From Cryobacterium sp. (GTDB lineage: Bacteria > Actinomycetota > Actinomycetes > Actinomycetales > Microbacteriaceae): a stretch of 62,465 nucleotides of DNA. The stretch covers positions 1 through 62,465 of the forward strand of contig NZ_JAJAYI010000023.1 in assembly GCF_026786305.1 (NCBI RefSeq). The letters are read 5' to 3'. Numbering within the stretch: position 1 is the first letter of the stretch; each line of letters begins with the position of its first letter. A program made the translations under genes and the position numbers. Of the stretch, positions 1 through 8,608 are shown piece by piece. The notes beneath the pieces are model-generated. The model made no database searches, was not told the DNA's origin, and was given only the letters and a program-made list of their open reading frames with translations.

Positions 1-1561
1 CCCCGCACCGCCGGTACCCACCCTCCCCCACCTTTGTGCCCCGCTGGGCCGGCCGGGACCGTTTGCGCGGCGCGCGCCGCGCACGGCGGACGGCGTCCCA
101 CACCTCGTCGTCGGACGCCTCCGGCCTTGCGAGGCGCAGATTAGAGAGGATGGTCTCATGGAACAGGTGGCCGTCCTGCGTCACCATGCCCAGGGTGTGC
201 CGCATGGAGACGAAAGTGACTTCGCGGACATCCGTCCCCGCGAGGCGCACGGCGCCGCTGTCGACGTCATACAGGCGCGCGAGGAGCTGGGCAATTGTGG
301 ACTTGCCGGCACCGGACGTACCAACGAGGGCAACGGTCTGCCCCGGCTCGATCCTGAAGGACACGCCGTGCAGCACCTCCTCGCCGCCGCGGGTGTCTAG
401 CGTGGAAACTTCCTCGAGAGAGGCGAGGGACACTTTGTCCGCGGACGGGTAGGCGAAGCGGACGTTGTCGAACTCGACGGCCACCTGGCCTTCGGGGACG
501 GCGACGGCGTCGGGCTTCTCCTTGATGAGCGGGTCGAGGTCCAGCACCTCGAAGACGCGCTCGAAGCTGACCACCGCGCTCATGATCTCCACCCGTGCGT
601 TTGCGAGGCTGGTTAGCGGCGCGTAGAGGCGGGTGAGGAGGAGCGCCAGGGTGACCACGTCACCGGTGTTCAGCTGGCCGGCGAGTGCGAGGAAACCGCC
701 GAGCCCATACACGAGCGCGAGGGCAAGAGCGGATACGAGCATCAGGGCGGTGAAGAAGACGAACTGCAGCATCGCGGTCCGGACCCCGATGTCGCGGACG
801 CGGGCGGCGCGGACGCGGAACTCCTCGGCCTCCTCGTCAGGCCGGCCGAACAGCTTGACAAGGGTGGCGCCGGGCGCCGAGAAGCGCTCGGTCATCTGCG
901 TGCTCATGGCGGAATTGTGATCGGCGGCCTCGCGGCGCAGTGCGGCGAGGCGGCTGCCCATGCGGCGCGCGGGTACCAGGAAGATGGGGAGCATGATCAC
1001 GGCGAGAACCGTCACGAGCCAGGACGTGCTGAGCATGACGATCAGGGTGAGGATCAGCGCCACGAGGTTCGTGACCACGCCGGACAGCGTGCCGCTGAAT
1101 GCCTGCTGAGCGCCGATCACATCGTTGTTGAGGCGGCTCACGAGGGCGCCCGTCCGCGTGCGGGTGAAGAACGCGATCGGCATCTTCTGCACGTGGTTGA
1201 AGACGGCGGTGCGGAGGTCCAGGATCACGCCTTCGCCGATCCGCGCCGAGTACCAGCGCGTCACGAGTGACACGGCGGCGTCGGCCACGGCTACGAGGGC
1301 GATGACGACGGCGAGCCAAACGATTGTGGTGACCTCGCCCTGGGCGACGATGACGTCGACCACCTGGCCGGCGAGTACCGGCGTCGCGACCGCGAGGAAT
1401 GCTCCCACGGTGGAGAGGGCGATGAAGATCAGCAGCTTGGACCGGTACGGCACCGCGAACGTCATGATCCGCCGAACGGACTCACGGGAGAAGCCGTGCT
1501 TGCCGTCCTTGGCGGTAGAGATCTTGTACAGCGAGCTCCAGGCCGCGCCTTCCATGCTCAT
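1..1561 (-). CDS. ABC exporter half-transporter, fused permease-ATPase (3' part missing)
   Basis: The frame starts at the ATG at 1561, preceded by AAGGA, and runs off the left edge with no stop. The first ~300 residues form a hydrophobic exporter membrane domain. The nucleotide-binding domain follows, with Walker A GTSGAGKST at residues 414-422 (bases 296-322) and a Q-loop GMVTQD. The signature and Walker B motifs, about 100 residues, lie outside the window. Architecture fits a type IV exporter of the MdlB/MsbA kind, acting as a dimer to export drugs or lipids; the substrate cannot be told. Below about base 75 the frame decays: GTKVGEGGYRR stands where GERGYRLSGG is expected, which looks like poor contig-end sequence rather than mutation. 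Confidence 0.88.
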   Translation of the reverse strand, partial: MSMEGAAWSSLYKISTAKDGKHGFSRESVRRIMTFAVPYRSKLLIFIALSTVGAFLAVATPVLAGQVVDVIVAQGEVTTIVWLAVVIALVAVADAAVSLVTRWYSARIGEGVILDLRTAVFNHVQKMPIAFFTRTRTGALVSRLNNDVIGAQQAFSGTLSGVVTNLVALILTLIVMLSTSWLVTVLAVIMLPIFLVPARRMGSRLAALRREAADHNSAMSTQMTERFSAPGATLVKLFGRPDEEAEEFRVRAARVRDIGVRTAMLQFVFFTALMLVSALALALVYGLGGFLALAGQLNTGDVVTLALLLTRLYAPLTSLANARVEIMSAVVSFERVFEVLDLDPLIKEKPDAVAVPEGQVAVEFDNVRFAYPSADKVSLASLEEVSTLDTRGGEEVLHGVSFRIEPGQTVALVGTSGAGKSTIAQLLARLYDVDSGAVRLAGTDVREVTFVSMRHTLGMVTQDGHLFHETILSNLRLARPEASDDEVWDAVRRARRAPRKRSRPAQRGTKVGEGGYRRCG

Positions 1562-1651
1562 TGAGGTTCCTTCCGTGGGCAGAAGGCCCAGCTTAGTTGG
1601 CGACTTGCCCGAGCTCGGGGTTCTCCCCAGTGGCGGCGAGCCGGGGGTGTT

Positions 1652-2121
1652 TCAGGAAACGGGTCGGCCGGCAACGAACGTGTGGGCGGTATTTGCGACG
1701 CGGCTGCCGAGGTGACGTGCGGTGCGCCGATCGGCGTCATGGACGGCGTCGAGTCCGTGGTCCACGACTTCGCGCCGGCTCCGAGGTGGGAGCCAAGACG
1801 GTTGTCGTCGTGGTCGGTAGACGTGGTGGTGTTCCAGCCGGGGAGCAGCCCGAGGCTGACCCAATGGATGCCGTGCTGTTCGGCGAGGAGGGGGGAGGTG
1901 CTGCAGCGTGTGCAGCGTGTCGCCGCTCGTGGAGCCGGAGAAGGTGAATCGGCGAACTTGTCCTGCCACGTGCGTTGCATCCAGGGCTTGGAGGGGGCCT
2001 CAACGAAAGCATGGAATGCGCCTGACGCACTTCCCACGTAGGTCGGGGTTCTGAAGATGATGGCGTCAGCGTCGGCAACAACATGCGCCCGCCAAAAGCG
2101 GTTCAAATGGTCATCATTTAG
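1652..2121 (-). pseudogene. Flavodoxin / NAD(P)H-dependent FMN reductase remnant
   Basis: Flavodoxin-type sequence is spread over two minus-strand frames. One frame gives VVADADAIIFRTPTYVGSAS and, further on, LLAEQHGIHWVSLGLLPGW. The other gives FTFSGSTSGDTLHTLQHL and, near the end, HLGSRVANTAHTFV before a stop at 1652. Joining them in order needs at least three frame changes. The N-terminal FMN-phosphate-binding third of the fold is missing: upstream of residue DADAIIF the frame meets a stop at 2122-2124. It is a dead gene, truncated at its 5' end next to the integrase region. Confidence 0.75.
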
Positions 2122-2184
2122 TCATCAGAGATAATTGCAGCCGACCCAAATCGACCGAGTACAATCGGAGGCAGCGAACCGCCC

Positions 2185-2209
2185 GGTTCCCTGTAAAAAC
2201 AAGGGAACC
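2185..2209. repeat. Inverted repeat (hairpin) beside the integrase
   Basis: GGTTCCCTGT at 2185-2194 and ACAAGGGAACC at 2199-2209 form a stem with one bulged base and a four-A loop. It lies between the flavodoxin remnant and the integrase 3' end. No T-run follows on either strand, so a rho-independent terminator is not clear; an integrase-arm or junction structure is equally possible. Confidence 0.45.
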
Positions 2210-2263
2210 CACGAGTTTTCGGAGATGTTCGGCAAAACCCGAGTTAAGGCTAGAACCTTACAA

Positions 2264-2285
2264 GGGGTCGCAGGTTCGAATCTCC
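2264..2285 (+). other. tRNA T-arm-like fragment, possible old attachment site
   Basis: The segment GGTCGCAGGTTCGAATCTCC resembles the T-arm of a tRNA (TTCGAAT loop), but its 5' and 3' stem halves do not pair properly and no acceptor, D or anticodon arm surrounds it. It sits 26 bases past the integrase stop codon, where attachment sites of integrative elements are often found. It does not match the 3' end of the neighbouring tRNA-Gln, so the assignment is tentative. Confidence 0.25.
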
Positions 2286-2310
2286 TTTTGGAGTGGGACC
2301 GGGGTGAGAG

Positions 2311-3528
2311 TTAGCTGCCGAGGACCGCGTCAAGGATCTCGGCCGTCACCGGGTCGACCATGTCGGCCGTGACCACGTAGCTGTTCCGGGTGGTCTGCTC
2401 GTTGGCGTGGCCGAGAAGTCGCGAGGCCAGTGTGATCCCGACCGCCCGCTCGATCAGCGTGGCGGCCGTGCGCCGATAGATGTGCGTCGTGTACTCGTCC
2501 ACATCGATGCCCACCTTAACCAGCTGTGTGCGCTCATCCTCCACGAATGCGCGCAGCAGTCGCTCATAGTTGCTGACGTTCAGCGAGCGGCCTGTCTTGG
2601 TGGGAAACAGGAACGCCTCCGGATGCGGTTCGGCAAGCGCCAGCCGCCGTCGCACTGCCGCCGCGGCCATAGACGGCAGCGCAATACTGCGCCGTTGCCG
2701 CGACCGCTTGGGAGAGTTCTTGCGGTGCGTACCTTGGGCCTTGGTGCTGACGATCGTGCCGCTCACGATGAGGGTTGGCGGCAGAGTCGTCATGTCCACG
2801 TCGCAGCGGCGCAGACCAATGCACTCGCCGACGCGCAGCGATGTGCCGACCATAATGTCCATGCCGTCGATCAGGGCACGGTAGTTGGGTCGCGGGCCGT
2901 CATCGCGTGTAAGGCGCCATACCTGCATGCGCCCGCGGATGCCGGTGATCTGCGCCGGGGTGAGTGCAGATTCCTTGCGCGCTGACATCGGCAAGCGCTG
3001 TACGTCACGCACGGGATTCTGCACCAGAGCGTCGTCTCGCACGGCATAGCCACACACGAGACTAAGCACCGCACGCGCCCGCCGGGCTTTTGAGATGGTC
3101 TCTTCCTCCAAGATTCGCTGCAGGATGCGGTCGCAGCGACCGACGGTCAAGTGGTCGAGCCTCACTCCCCCGCACCGCGGAACGATGATTACGCGGGCTG
3201 TCGTCTCGTACGACTCGTAGGTCGAGTACGACAGGCTGCCCGCTTTGGCGCGGGTGAATACCTGTTGCAGCCAGAGGTCTAACGCGTCGGCGATCGTGTT
3301 CGACGGCGAGAGCGCACCGGCACCACCGGTCGCCATCGCTCGAGCCTGTCGATGGACTTCGGCGCGTGCCTGGTCTTCCGTTTCGGCCGTGACCCCGATG
3401 CGATGAAGGCGACCGCTGTCGTCTCGAGTGGATGCACGAGCTCGGTATTTCCCGCTCGGCAGCACGTCGATGACGATGCTTCCCAGCTCCCCGGCGAGTA
3501 TCTGCGGTCTAACCATGTCGATGCTCAC
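2311..3528 (-). CDS. Tyrosine-type site-specific integrase
   Basis: 405 residues. The catalytic set is complete: Arg232 (SLRVGE), His349-x-x-Arg352 (THIYRR), His374 (LLGH) and nucleophile Tyr384 (RNSYVV). An N-terminal ~65-residue arm-binding region and a core-binding SAM-like domain precede the catalytic domain, the usual phage/ICE integrase plan. Its start overlaps the 3' end of the excisionase gene by 20 bases, so the two are co-transcribed. No other element genes (replication, transfer, structural) are near, so this is a small remnant. It would catalyse integration and excision at a tRNA-type attachment site. Confidence 0.93.
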   Translation of the reverse strand: MSIDMVRPQILAGELGSIVIDVLPSGKYRARASTRDDSGRLHRIGVTAETEDQARAEVHRQARAMATGGAGALSPSNTIADALDLWLQQVFTRAKAGSLSYSTYESYETTARVIIVPRCGGVRLDHLTVGRCDRILQRILEEETISKARRARAVLSLVCGYAVRDDALVQNPVRDVQRLPMSARKESALTPAQITGIRGRMQVWRLTRDDGPRPNYRALIDGMDIMVGTSLRVGECIGLRRCDVDMTTLPPTLIVSGTIVSTKAQGTHRKNSPKRSRQRRSIALPSMAAAAVRRRLALAEPHPEAFLFPTKTGRSLNVSNYERLLRAFVEDERTQLVKVGIDVDEYTTHIYRRTAATLIERAVGITLASRLLGHANEQTTRNSYVVTADMVDPVTAEILDAVLGS

Positions 3529-3703
3529 GCACCCAGGTGAGCACGTCCTGCACGTCGTACCGCACGAGCCGGCCGAGCTTGATATAGGGCGGCCCGGTCT
3601 GCATTAGGCGCCAGTCCTCGAGCGTGCGCTCGGGCATTCTGAGCAGCTCGGAGAGTTCACGTTGAGTAAGAAACGTGGGAGTGATTTGCGTCGTGGCGTC
3701 CAT
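3509..3703 (-). CDS. Excisionase-like helix-turn-helix protein
   Basis: A 64-residue protein starting at the ATG at 3703 (MDATTQ). The core LTQRELSELLRMPERTLEDW followed by YIKLGRLVRYDVQDVLTWV is the MerR/AlpA-type winged helix typical of recombination directionality factors and phage-like excisionases. No good ribosome site precedes 3703. An in-frame start at 3775 would add 24 residues lacking the family pattern, so the short form is preferred. It overlaps the integrase start. Expected role: binding near the attachment site to favour excision and/or repress the integrase. Confidence 0.8.
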   Translation of the reverse strand: MDATTQITPTFLTQRELSELLRMPERTLEDWRLMQTGPPYIKLGRLVRYDVQDVLTWVREHRHG

Positions 3704-3898
3704 GCACAGGAGGTGCGCCGCTGAAGCCGTGTGCGGTCCGACTGTGCCGTGACGGGACCGTATGGGCCCGGGCATGAGAACGTGTAACCCACCGCGCAGG
3801 GGGTTATTGGTTCGTTTCTGGTCACAGAGCCCGTTTCGGGCCGTGTCGACACGGTGGGCGATAGGTGATTTCGCCGCGGAATCTTGCGCCTGTTAGTG

Positions 3899-3970
3899 CT
3901 GGGGTACCTGGACTCGAACCAAGAACAAATGAACCAGAATCATCCGTGTTGCCAATTACACCATACCCCA
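3899..3970 (-). tRNA. tRNA-Gln (anticodon CTG)
   Basis: Read on the minus strand from 3970. The acceptor TGGGGTA pairs with TACCCCA near 3900. The D-arm is GTGTAATTGGCAACAC. The anticodon stem GATGA/TCATT holds the loop TTCTGGT (anticodon CTG, glutamine). The T-loop is TTCGAGT and the discriminator base G is at 3899. CCA is not encoded. It lies close to gltX, fitting actinobacterial use of a non-discriminating GluRS plus GatCAB to make Gln-tRNA(Gln). The integrase module begins just past its 3' end. Confidence 0.95.
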
Positions 3971-4008
3971 ATGCCTGATCCGAAGGTCGGGCCGAGTAGT
4001 AGCCTAGC

Positions 4009-5028
4009 TCACGGAAGCCGAGGGGGCCAAACCGAGCCGGCCCCCGGCGCGTCGCTGTGGAGCGGGCCGAGCAGGTCGCGGGTGATCGCCGCTGCGGCGG
4101 CCGCACCGGTGCCGGCCGCGACCATGAGCTGGGAGGAGCTGAGCCGGGTGGTGTCGCCCGAGGCGTAGAGGCCGGGCACATTCGTACGGCTCCAGTCATC
4201 AATCGACACGAAACCGGCGCCATCCAGTGCAACGGGTAGCTCGGCCAAAAAGTCGATCGCCGGGCGGCTCAGGGGCCGAACGAAACCGCCCGAGCGCGCC
4301 ACGACCTCGCCGTCGACCAGTTGCACGCCGGTCATCGCGCCCCGCTCCCCCACGACGTCCTGAATGGCGCGCCGATCGACCCGCACACCCCGGCTCAGCA
4401 GGGCCGCCTCATCGCGCGCGGTGACGGTACCAACACCATTGGTGAACACGATCAGGTCGCTGCTCCACTGGGTCAACACCAATGCGTGGTGGGCGAGGTC
4501 GTCGGTCTCGCCGATCAGGGCGAGCGCCGCCCCGGTATTCTCGTAGCCGTCGCAGTCGATGCAACTGTGCAGGTTGGTGCCGTACCAGGCCCTGACACTC
4601 GGAAAAGCGGGCAGCGTTTCGATCTGCCCGGTCACCACAAGAACGGCACGAGAACGGATGACGCGGCTCGGTTCACCGCGCAGCCCGCGGGTGGACACCA
4701 GCAGGCGCGCGACACCTTCAGCGTCGTCCAGCGCAGTGACCGCGAGCACGAGTCCGGAATGAAACTCCCCGCCCGGGTAGCCCTGAAATTCCTCCCGCCC
4801 GAGGCGACGCAGCTCAAGCGGTGGGACGCCGTCGCGGGTGATGAACCCGTGCGAGTGCAGGGTCGGCGCATTGCGCGGCCGGTTGCTGTCGATCATGAGC
4901 GTGCGTCGGCGCGCGCGAACCAGGCTCAGCCCGGCGGCAAGGCCGGCCGGGCCGGCACCGATGATGACCACGTCGTAGTGTTCGTCGACGCGGGTGTCCT
5001 GCCCGGATCGCGCGGCCGTGTCGGTCAC
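4009..5028 (-). CDS. FAD-dependent oxidoreductase, thioredoxin-reductase-like
   Basis: 339 residues. The FAD-binding motif IIGAGPAG is at residues 22-29, a CxxC redox pair (Cys156, Cys159 in [10 protein letters not shown]) replaces the CATCDG of thioredoxin reductase, and the C-terminal FAD motif LYASGDT is present. The second dinucleotide motif, normally GGGDSA, reads [10 protein letters not shown], so NADPH binding may be altered. Its ATG overlaps the gltX stop as ATGA, so it is translationally coupled to glutamyl-tRNA synthetase. A ferredoxin/flavodoxin reductase-like or dithiol oxidase role is possible; the substrate is not identifiable. Confidence 0.85.
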   Translation of the reverse strand: MTDTAARSGQDTRVDEHYDVVIIGAGPAGLAAGLSLVRARRRTLMIDSNRPRNAPTLHSHGFITRDGVPPLELRRLGREEFQGYPGGEFHSGLVLAVTALDDAEGVARLLVSTRGLRGEPSRVIRSRAVLVVTGQIETLPAFPSVRAWYGTNLHSCIDCDGYENTGAALALIGETDDLAHHALVLTQWSSDLIVFTNGVGTVTARDEAALLSRGVRVDRRAIQDVVGERGAMTGVQLVDGEVVARSGGFVRPLSRPAIDFLAELPVALDGAGFVSIDDWSRTNVPGLYASGDTTRLSSSQLMVAAGTGAAAAAAITRDLLGPLHSDAPGAGSVWPPRLP

Positions 5029-6548
5029 GCTGAGACCGACACCGCCGCCGCACGGTCGAGCCGGGCGAGAGTCTCGGCCTGGCCGAGAATCTCCATGGAC
5101 TCGAACAGCGGAGGTGAGATCTTACGGCCCGAGACGGCGACGCGCAGGGGTCCGAACGCCACTCGGGGTTTCAGCCCGAGCCCTTCGATGAGCGTGTCGG
5201 CCAACGCCGTGTGCACCCGCTCGGTGTTCCATTCTGATTCGGGAATATTCGCGAGCGTCAGGCGACTGGCCTGCAGGATCTCGCTGGCATTCTGCGGAAG
5301 CGAGGCGAGAGCATCCGCTTGGTGCACGAGCTCATCGCTCGTGACGAAGAGAAACCCGAGCATGTTGGGTGCTTCGCCGAGCAGGGCGATGCGCTCCTGG
5401 ACGAGCGGAGCGGCCTGAGCCAGCGTGGCCAGGTCTGCGGCGCTGGCCGGCTCGCTGAGCACGCCGGCAGTTACGAGGTAGGGAACAAGCCGAGCGGCGA
5501 AGTCGCCGGCTTCGAGCAGCCGAATCTGGTCGCCGTTTATCGATTCGGCCTTCTTCAGGTCGAATCGGGCCGGGTTCGGGTTGACATCTTTCACGTCGAA
5601 CGCGGCGATGAGCTCTTCAATCGAGAACACGTCACGATCGTGGGAGAGCGACCAGCCGAGCAGCGCGAGGTAGTTGAGCAGCCCTTCGGGAATGAAGCCG
5701 CGATCGCGGTGCAGAAACAGGTTCGACTCGGGGTCACGTTTCGAAAGCTTCTTGTTCTTGTCGCCCATGACATAGGGCAGGTGCCCGAAGCGGGGCACGA
5801 ACGTGGTCACGCCGATGTCGATGAGGGCGTGGTAGAGCGCGATCTGGCGCGGCGTCGAGCTGAGCAGGTCTTCGCCCCGCAGCACGTGGGTGACGCCCAT
5901 GAGGGCATCGTCGACCGGGTTGACGAAGGGGTAGAGCGGATGCCCGTTCGGGCGCACCACGACGAAGTCGCTGAACGATCCAACCGGAAAGGTGATCTCG
6001 CCGCGTACGATGTCGTCGAAGCTGAGCTCGGTGCCTGGCACGCGCAGGCGGAGGGCCGGACTGCGGCCCTCCGCCCGATAGGCGGCCTTCTGCTCGTCGC
6101 TCAGGTCGCGCTCGAAGTTGTCGTAGCCCATTTTCGGGTCGCGACCCAGCGACACGTTGCGGGCCTCGATCTCTTCGCCGGTGACGAAGCTTTCGTAGAT
6201 GTGGCCGGATGCCTTGAGCTGCTCGATGACGCCCTGGTAGATGTCATAGCGCTGCGACTGCCGGTACGGTTCGTTCGGGCCGCCCGCCTCGACGCCTTCG
6301 TCCCAGTCCAGTCGCAGCCAGCGCATCGCCTCGACCAGCTGCACGAAGCTCTCTTCGCTGTCGCGGGCAGCATCGGTGTCTTCGATGCGAAAGATCATCT
6401 TGCCGCCGGTGTGCCGGGCGTAGGCCCAGTTGAACATGGCGGTGCGGATCAGGCCGACGTGCGGCGTTCCCGTTGGTGACGGGCAGAATCGCACGCGAAC
6501 GTCGGTTCCGGTGGCGGTTGAAAACGGGTGCGCAGTGGTGTCAGACAT
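5025..6548 (-). CDS. gltX: Glutamyl-tRNA synthetase
   Basis: 507 residues, usual length for a bacterial class I GluRS. The HIGH signature appears as HVGL (residues 30-33, in [11 protein letters not shown]) and KMSKS as KKLSKR (266-271). The enzyme attaches glutamate to tRNA-Glu and, in organisms lacking GlnRS, to tRNA-Gln for later amidation; a tRNA-Gln gene lies 1 kb away. The C-terminal anticodon-binding helical domain is complete. The start at 6548 gives the expected short N-terminal extension. It overlaps the downstream oxidoreductase by four bases. It is divergent from the aminotransferase at 6663, leaving 114 bases for two promoters. Confidence 0.97.
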   Translation of the reverse strand: MSDTTAHPFSTATGTDVRVRFCPSPTGTPHVGLIRTAMFNWAYARHTGGKMIFRIEDTDAARDSEESFVQLVEAMRWLRLDWDEGVEAGGPNEPYRQSQRYDIYQGVIEQLKASGHIYESFVTGEEIEARNVSLGRDPKMGYDNFERDLSDEQKAAYRAEGRSPALRLRVPGTELSFDDIVRGEITFPVGSFSDFVVVRPNGHPLYPFVNPVDDALMGVTHVLRGEDLLSSTPRQIALYHALIDIGVTTFVPRFGHLPYVMGDKNKKLSKRDPESNLFLHRDRGFIPEGLLNYLALLGWSLSHDRDVFSIEELIAAFDVKDVNPNPARFDLKKAESINGDQIRLLEAGDFAARLVPYLVTAGVLSEPASAADLATLAQAAPLVQERIALLGEAPNMLGFLFVTSDELVHQADALASLPQNASEILQASRLTLANIPESEWNTERVHTALADTLIEGLGLKPRVAFGPLRVAVSGRKISPPLFESMEILGQAETLARLDRAAAVSVSA

Positions 6549-6662
6549 TACTCATGATTCTAGTTGCCCACTCAGTGCACGCAGTGGAGGCCCCTGATCA
6601 TCGCAGCGAGAACCGGAACCCGCGCGGTTGTTGCATGGTTTCAAAAGGGGCAGTCTGGACTA

Positions 6663-7721
6663 ATGAATATCGCAACACTGACCGTGCCCTACGCCCAGAC
6701 CCAGTTTGTCGGCGGACGCGGCTACCTCGCCGCCTGCACGCTCGGCCTGCCGACGACCGAAACGATCGCCGCCATGCGCGCCGACGCAGAAGACTGGCAG
6801 CGCGGCCAGGCCGGTGCCGTGCACTATGGTCACGTGGTCGAACGGGTGCGGTCCGGCTACGCGCAGCTCGTGCAGGTGGACGTCGACCGGGTCGCGATCG
6901 GCTCCCAGACGTCCGTTATGGCGGGCGTCGTGGCGTCGAGCGTTCCCGATGGCGCCGAAGTGCTCTGTGCCGAGGGTGACTTCAGCTCGATGGTGTTTCC
7001 GTTTCTCAGTCAGGCCCACCGCGGCGTGACCGTGCGCCAGGTCGCTCTGGCCGAACTCGCAGCGAGTGTCACCGCAAATACCTGGCTCGTAGCGTGGTCG
7101 CTCGTGCAGTCCGCGACCGGAACCCGCTGCGACTCCAACGTGATTGTCACCGCAGCGGCGCGTCACGGCGCGTTCACGCTGTGCGACACGACCCAGGCGA
7201 CCGGGTGGATGCCTGTTACTGCCGGCCTGTTCGACGCGACGATCTGCCATAGCTACAAGTGGCTGTGCGCACCACGCGGGGTCGCGTTCTTCACCGTTGG
7301 CGAGCGTCTGGCCACACAGCTGGCCCCGATCAACGCCGGCTGGTACGCCGGGCAGGACGTGTGGGCATCCTGTTATGGCCCGGCAATGCGGCTCGCCGAC
7401 GATGCCCGCCGCTTTGACGTATCCCCGGCCTGGCCGAGCTGGGTCGGCGCCGAACCGGCCATCGACCTGTTCAATCGGCTCGACCTGGTCGAGGTCGAGC
7501 GCCACGCCACGAGCCTCGGCGATGCGCTCTGCGATGGCCTGGGCATCAAACGGCTCGGGCAGGCCATTGTCAGCTGGCCGGATGCCGCTGGCCACGATCT
7601 CGCCCGACTCACCAAAGCGGGTCTCACCGCGTCGGGCCGAGCCGGCCGAGCCCGGGTCGCCTTTCACCTCTGGAACGACGAGGACGACGTCGCGGACACC
7701 CTCCGCGCGCTCGACCGCTGA
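6663..7721 (+). CDS. Class V PLP-dependent aminotransferase (kynureninase / NifS-like fold)
   Basis: 352 residues. The start is the ATG at 6663, with AAAGGGGC about ten bases upstream; upstream codons in the frame do not fit the family. PLP-site residues are visible: Asp175-x-x-Gln178 (LCDTTQAT) and Schiff-base Lys199 (CHSYKWLCAPRG). The C-terminal domain ends GRARVAFHLWNDEDD. No catalytic cysteine of the SufS/IscS kind (GHHCA) is present, so it is probably an aminotransferase, lyase or epimerase rather than a desulfurase. It is alone on the plus strand amid minus-strand genes, suggesting insertion. Substrate unknown. Confidence 0.85.
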   Translation: MNIATLTVPYAQTQFVGGRGYLAACTLGLPTTETIAAMRADAEDWQRGQAGAVHYGHVVERVRSGYAQLVQVDVDRVAIGSQTSVMAGVVASSVPDGAEVLCAEGDFSSMVFPFLSQAHRGVTVRQVALAELAASVTANTWLVAWSLVQSATGTRCDSNVIVTAAARHGAFTLCDTTQATGWMPVTAGLFDATICHSYKWLCAPRGVAFFTVGERLATQLAPINAGWYAGQDVWASCYGPAMRLADDARRFDVSPAWPSWVGAEPAIDLFNRLDLVEVERHATSLGDALCDGLGIKRLGQAIVSWPDAAGHDLARLTKAGLTASGRAGRARVAFHLWNDEDDVADTLRALDR

Positions 7722-7812
7722 CCGATGTTCGCCGACTGGCAGCGCTGGATTCAGTCCTGGCGCGCCACGCTCACGCGCACTCCGAGTGCGGAAATCTGAA
7801 CCGGCACACCGC

Positions 7813-8520
7813 CTACTGCGCGTCGGTGACTGCGCTGATGATCGCCTCAGCGACGGCAGCAGAGGATGCCGGATTCTGGCCGGTGTAGAGAGTGCGGTCG
7901 ATCTCCACGTGCGAGGCGAACGATTCGCCGGCAATGAAATCGGCGCCCAGGTCGACCAGTCGACTCTGCACGAGCCACGGGGCCTTCGGGGCCAGCCCGA
8001 CGAGAACCTCTTCGGCGTCGGTGAAGCCCGTCATTCGGTAGCCGACGAATGGCCAGCTGCCGTCGGCGCGCGTGGCTGCGAGCAGAGCAGCGGGAGCGTG
8101 GCAGAGCACACCGACGATGCGCCCGCTGTCGAGGGCTTCGGTCAGGACGCGCCCGGAGACGGCGTCGACGGCGAGGTCTTCCATCGGGCCGTGTCCGCCC
8201 GGGTAGAAGACCACGTCGTAGTCGGTAACGGTGATGTCATCGAGACTGAGCGGCTCGTCGAGCTGACCAGAAATGGTTCGGATGTAGTCGATGATCTGCC
8301 CCGCGCGGTCTTCTCCGCCGGCCGCATCGGCACGCAGGCTGCCGGCGTCAATGGTCGGAGCTACACCGCCGGGCGTGGCGATGCTGATCTGCCATCCCGC
8401 GGCGGTAAACAGGCGGTGCGGTTCGGCGAGTTCCTCAGCCCAGTACCCGGTGGGGTGCAGGCTGCCATCATTGAGGGTCCAGTGGTCAGCGGCGCTGACG
8501 ACGAAGAGTACGTGGGTCAT
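7813..8520 (-). CDS. DJ-1/PfpI family protein (class I glutamine amidotransferase-like)
   Basis: 235 residues. The start ATG at 8520 has GGAGG at proper spacing. The family nucleophile elbow is GVLCHAPAAL with the reactive cysteine, and YPGGHGPMEDL supplies the upstream glycine-rich turn with a candidate acidic partner. Length and motifs match the Hsp31/YhbO-like branch, whose members act as glyoxalase III, deglycase or holding chaperone against aldehyde stress. It precedes no obvious operon partner but lies just downstream of an NADP-dependent reductase on the same strand, consistent with a shared carbonyl-detoxification role. That role is an inference. Confidence 0.9.
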   Translation of the reverse strand: MTHVLFVVSAADHWTLNDGSLHPTGYWAEELAEPHRLFTAAGWQISIATPGGVAPTIDAGSLRADAAGGEDRAGQIIDYIRTISGQLDEPLSLDDITVTDYDVVFYPGGHGPMEDLAVDAVSGRVLTEALDSGRIVGVLCHAPAALLAATRADGSWPFVGYRMTGFTDAEEVLVGLAPKAPWLVQSRLVDLGADFIAGESFASHVEIDRTLYTGQNPASSAAVAEAIISAVTDAQ

Positions 8521-8545
8521 GGTTCCTCCGGTGCGGTCGTGCTTC

Positions 8546-8593
8546 GAATCGTGCGTGGAATTGTGCTTGGAATGGTGCGTGGAATCGCGCGCC
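8546..8593. repeat. 12-bp tandem repeat, four imperfect units
   Basis: Units at 8546, 8558, 8570 and 8582 follow the pattern GAAtsgTGCkTG with one to four changes. They fill the gap between the PfpI-family start and the reductase stop. No coding or regulatory role is evident. Confidence 0.8.
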
Positions 8594-8608
8594 ACAGTGA
8601 TGGTCGGA

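Noticed and set aside
2264..2285. A second complete tRNA gene
   Set aside because: Only a T-arm-like piece is present; acceptor, D and anticodon arms cannot be formed.
5319..6479. 386-codon plus-strand frame opposite gltX
   Set aside because: Complementary shadow of a highly conserved gene; no motif.
6663..7721. Class V PLP enzyme as the missing SufS
   Set aside because: No catalytic cysteine loop and remote from the SUF genes.
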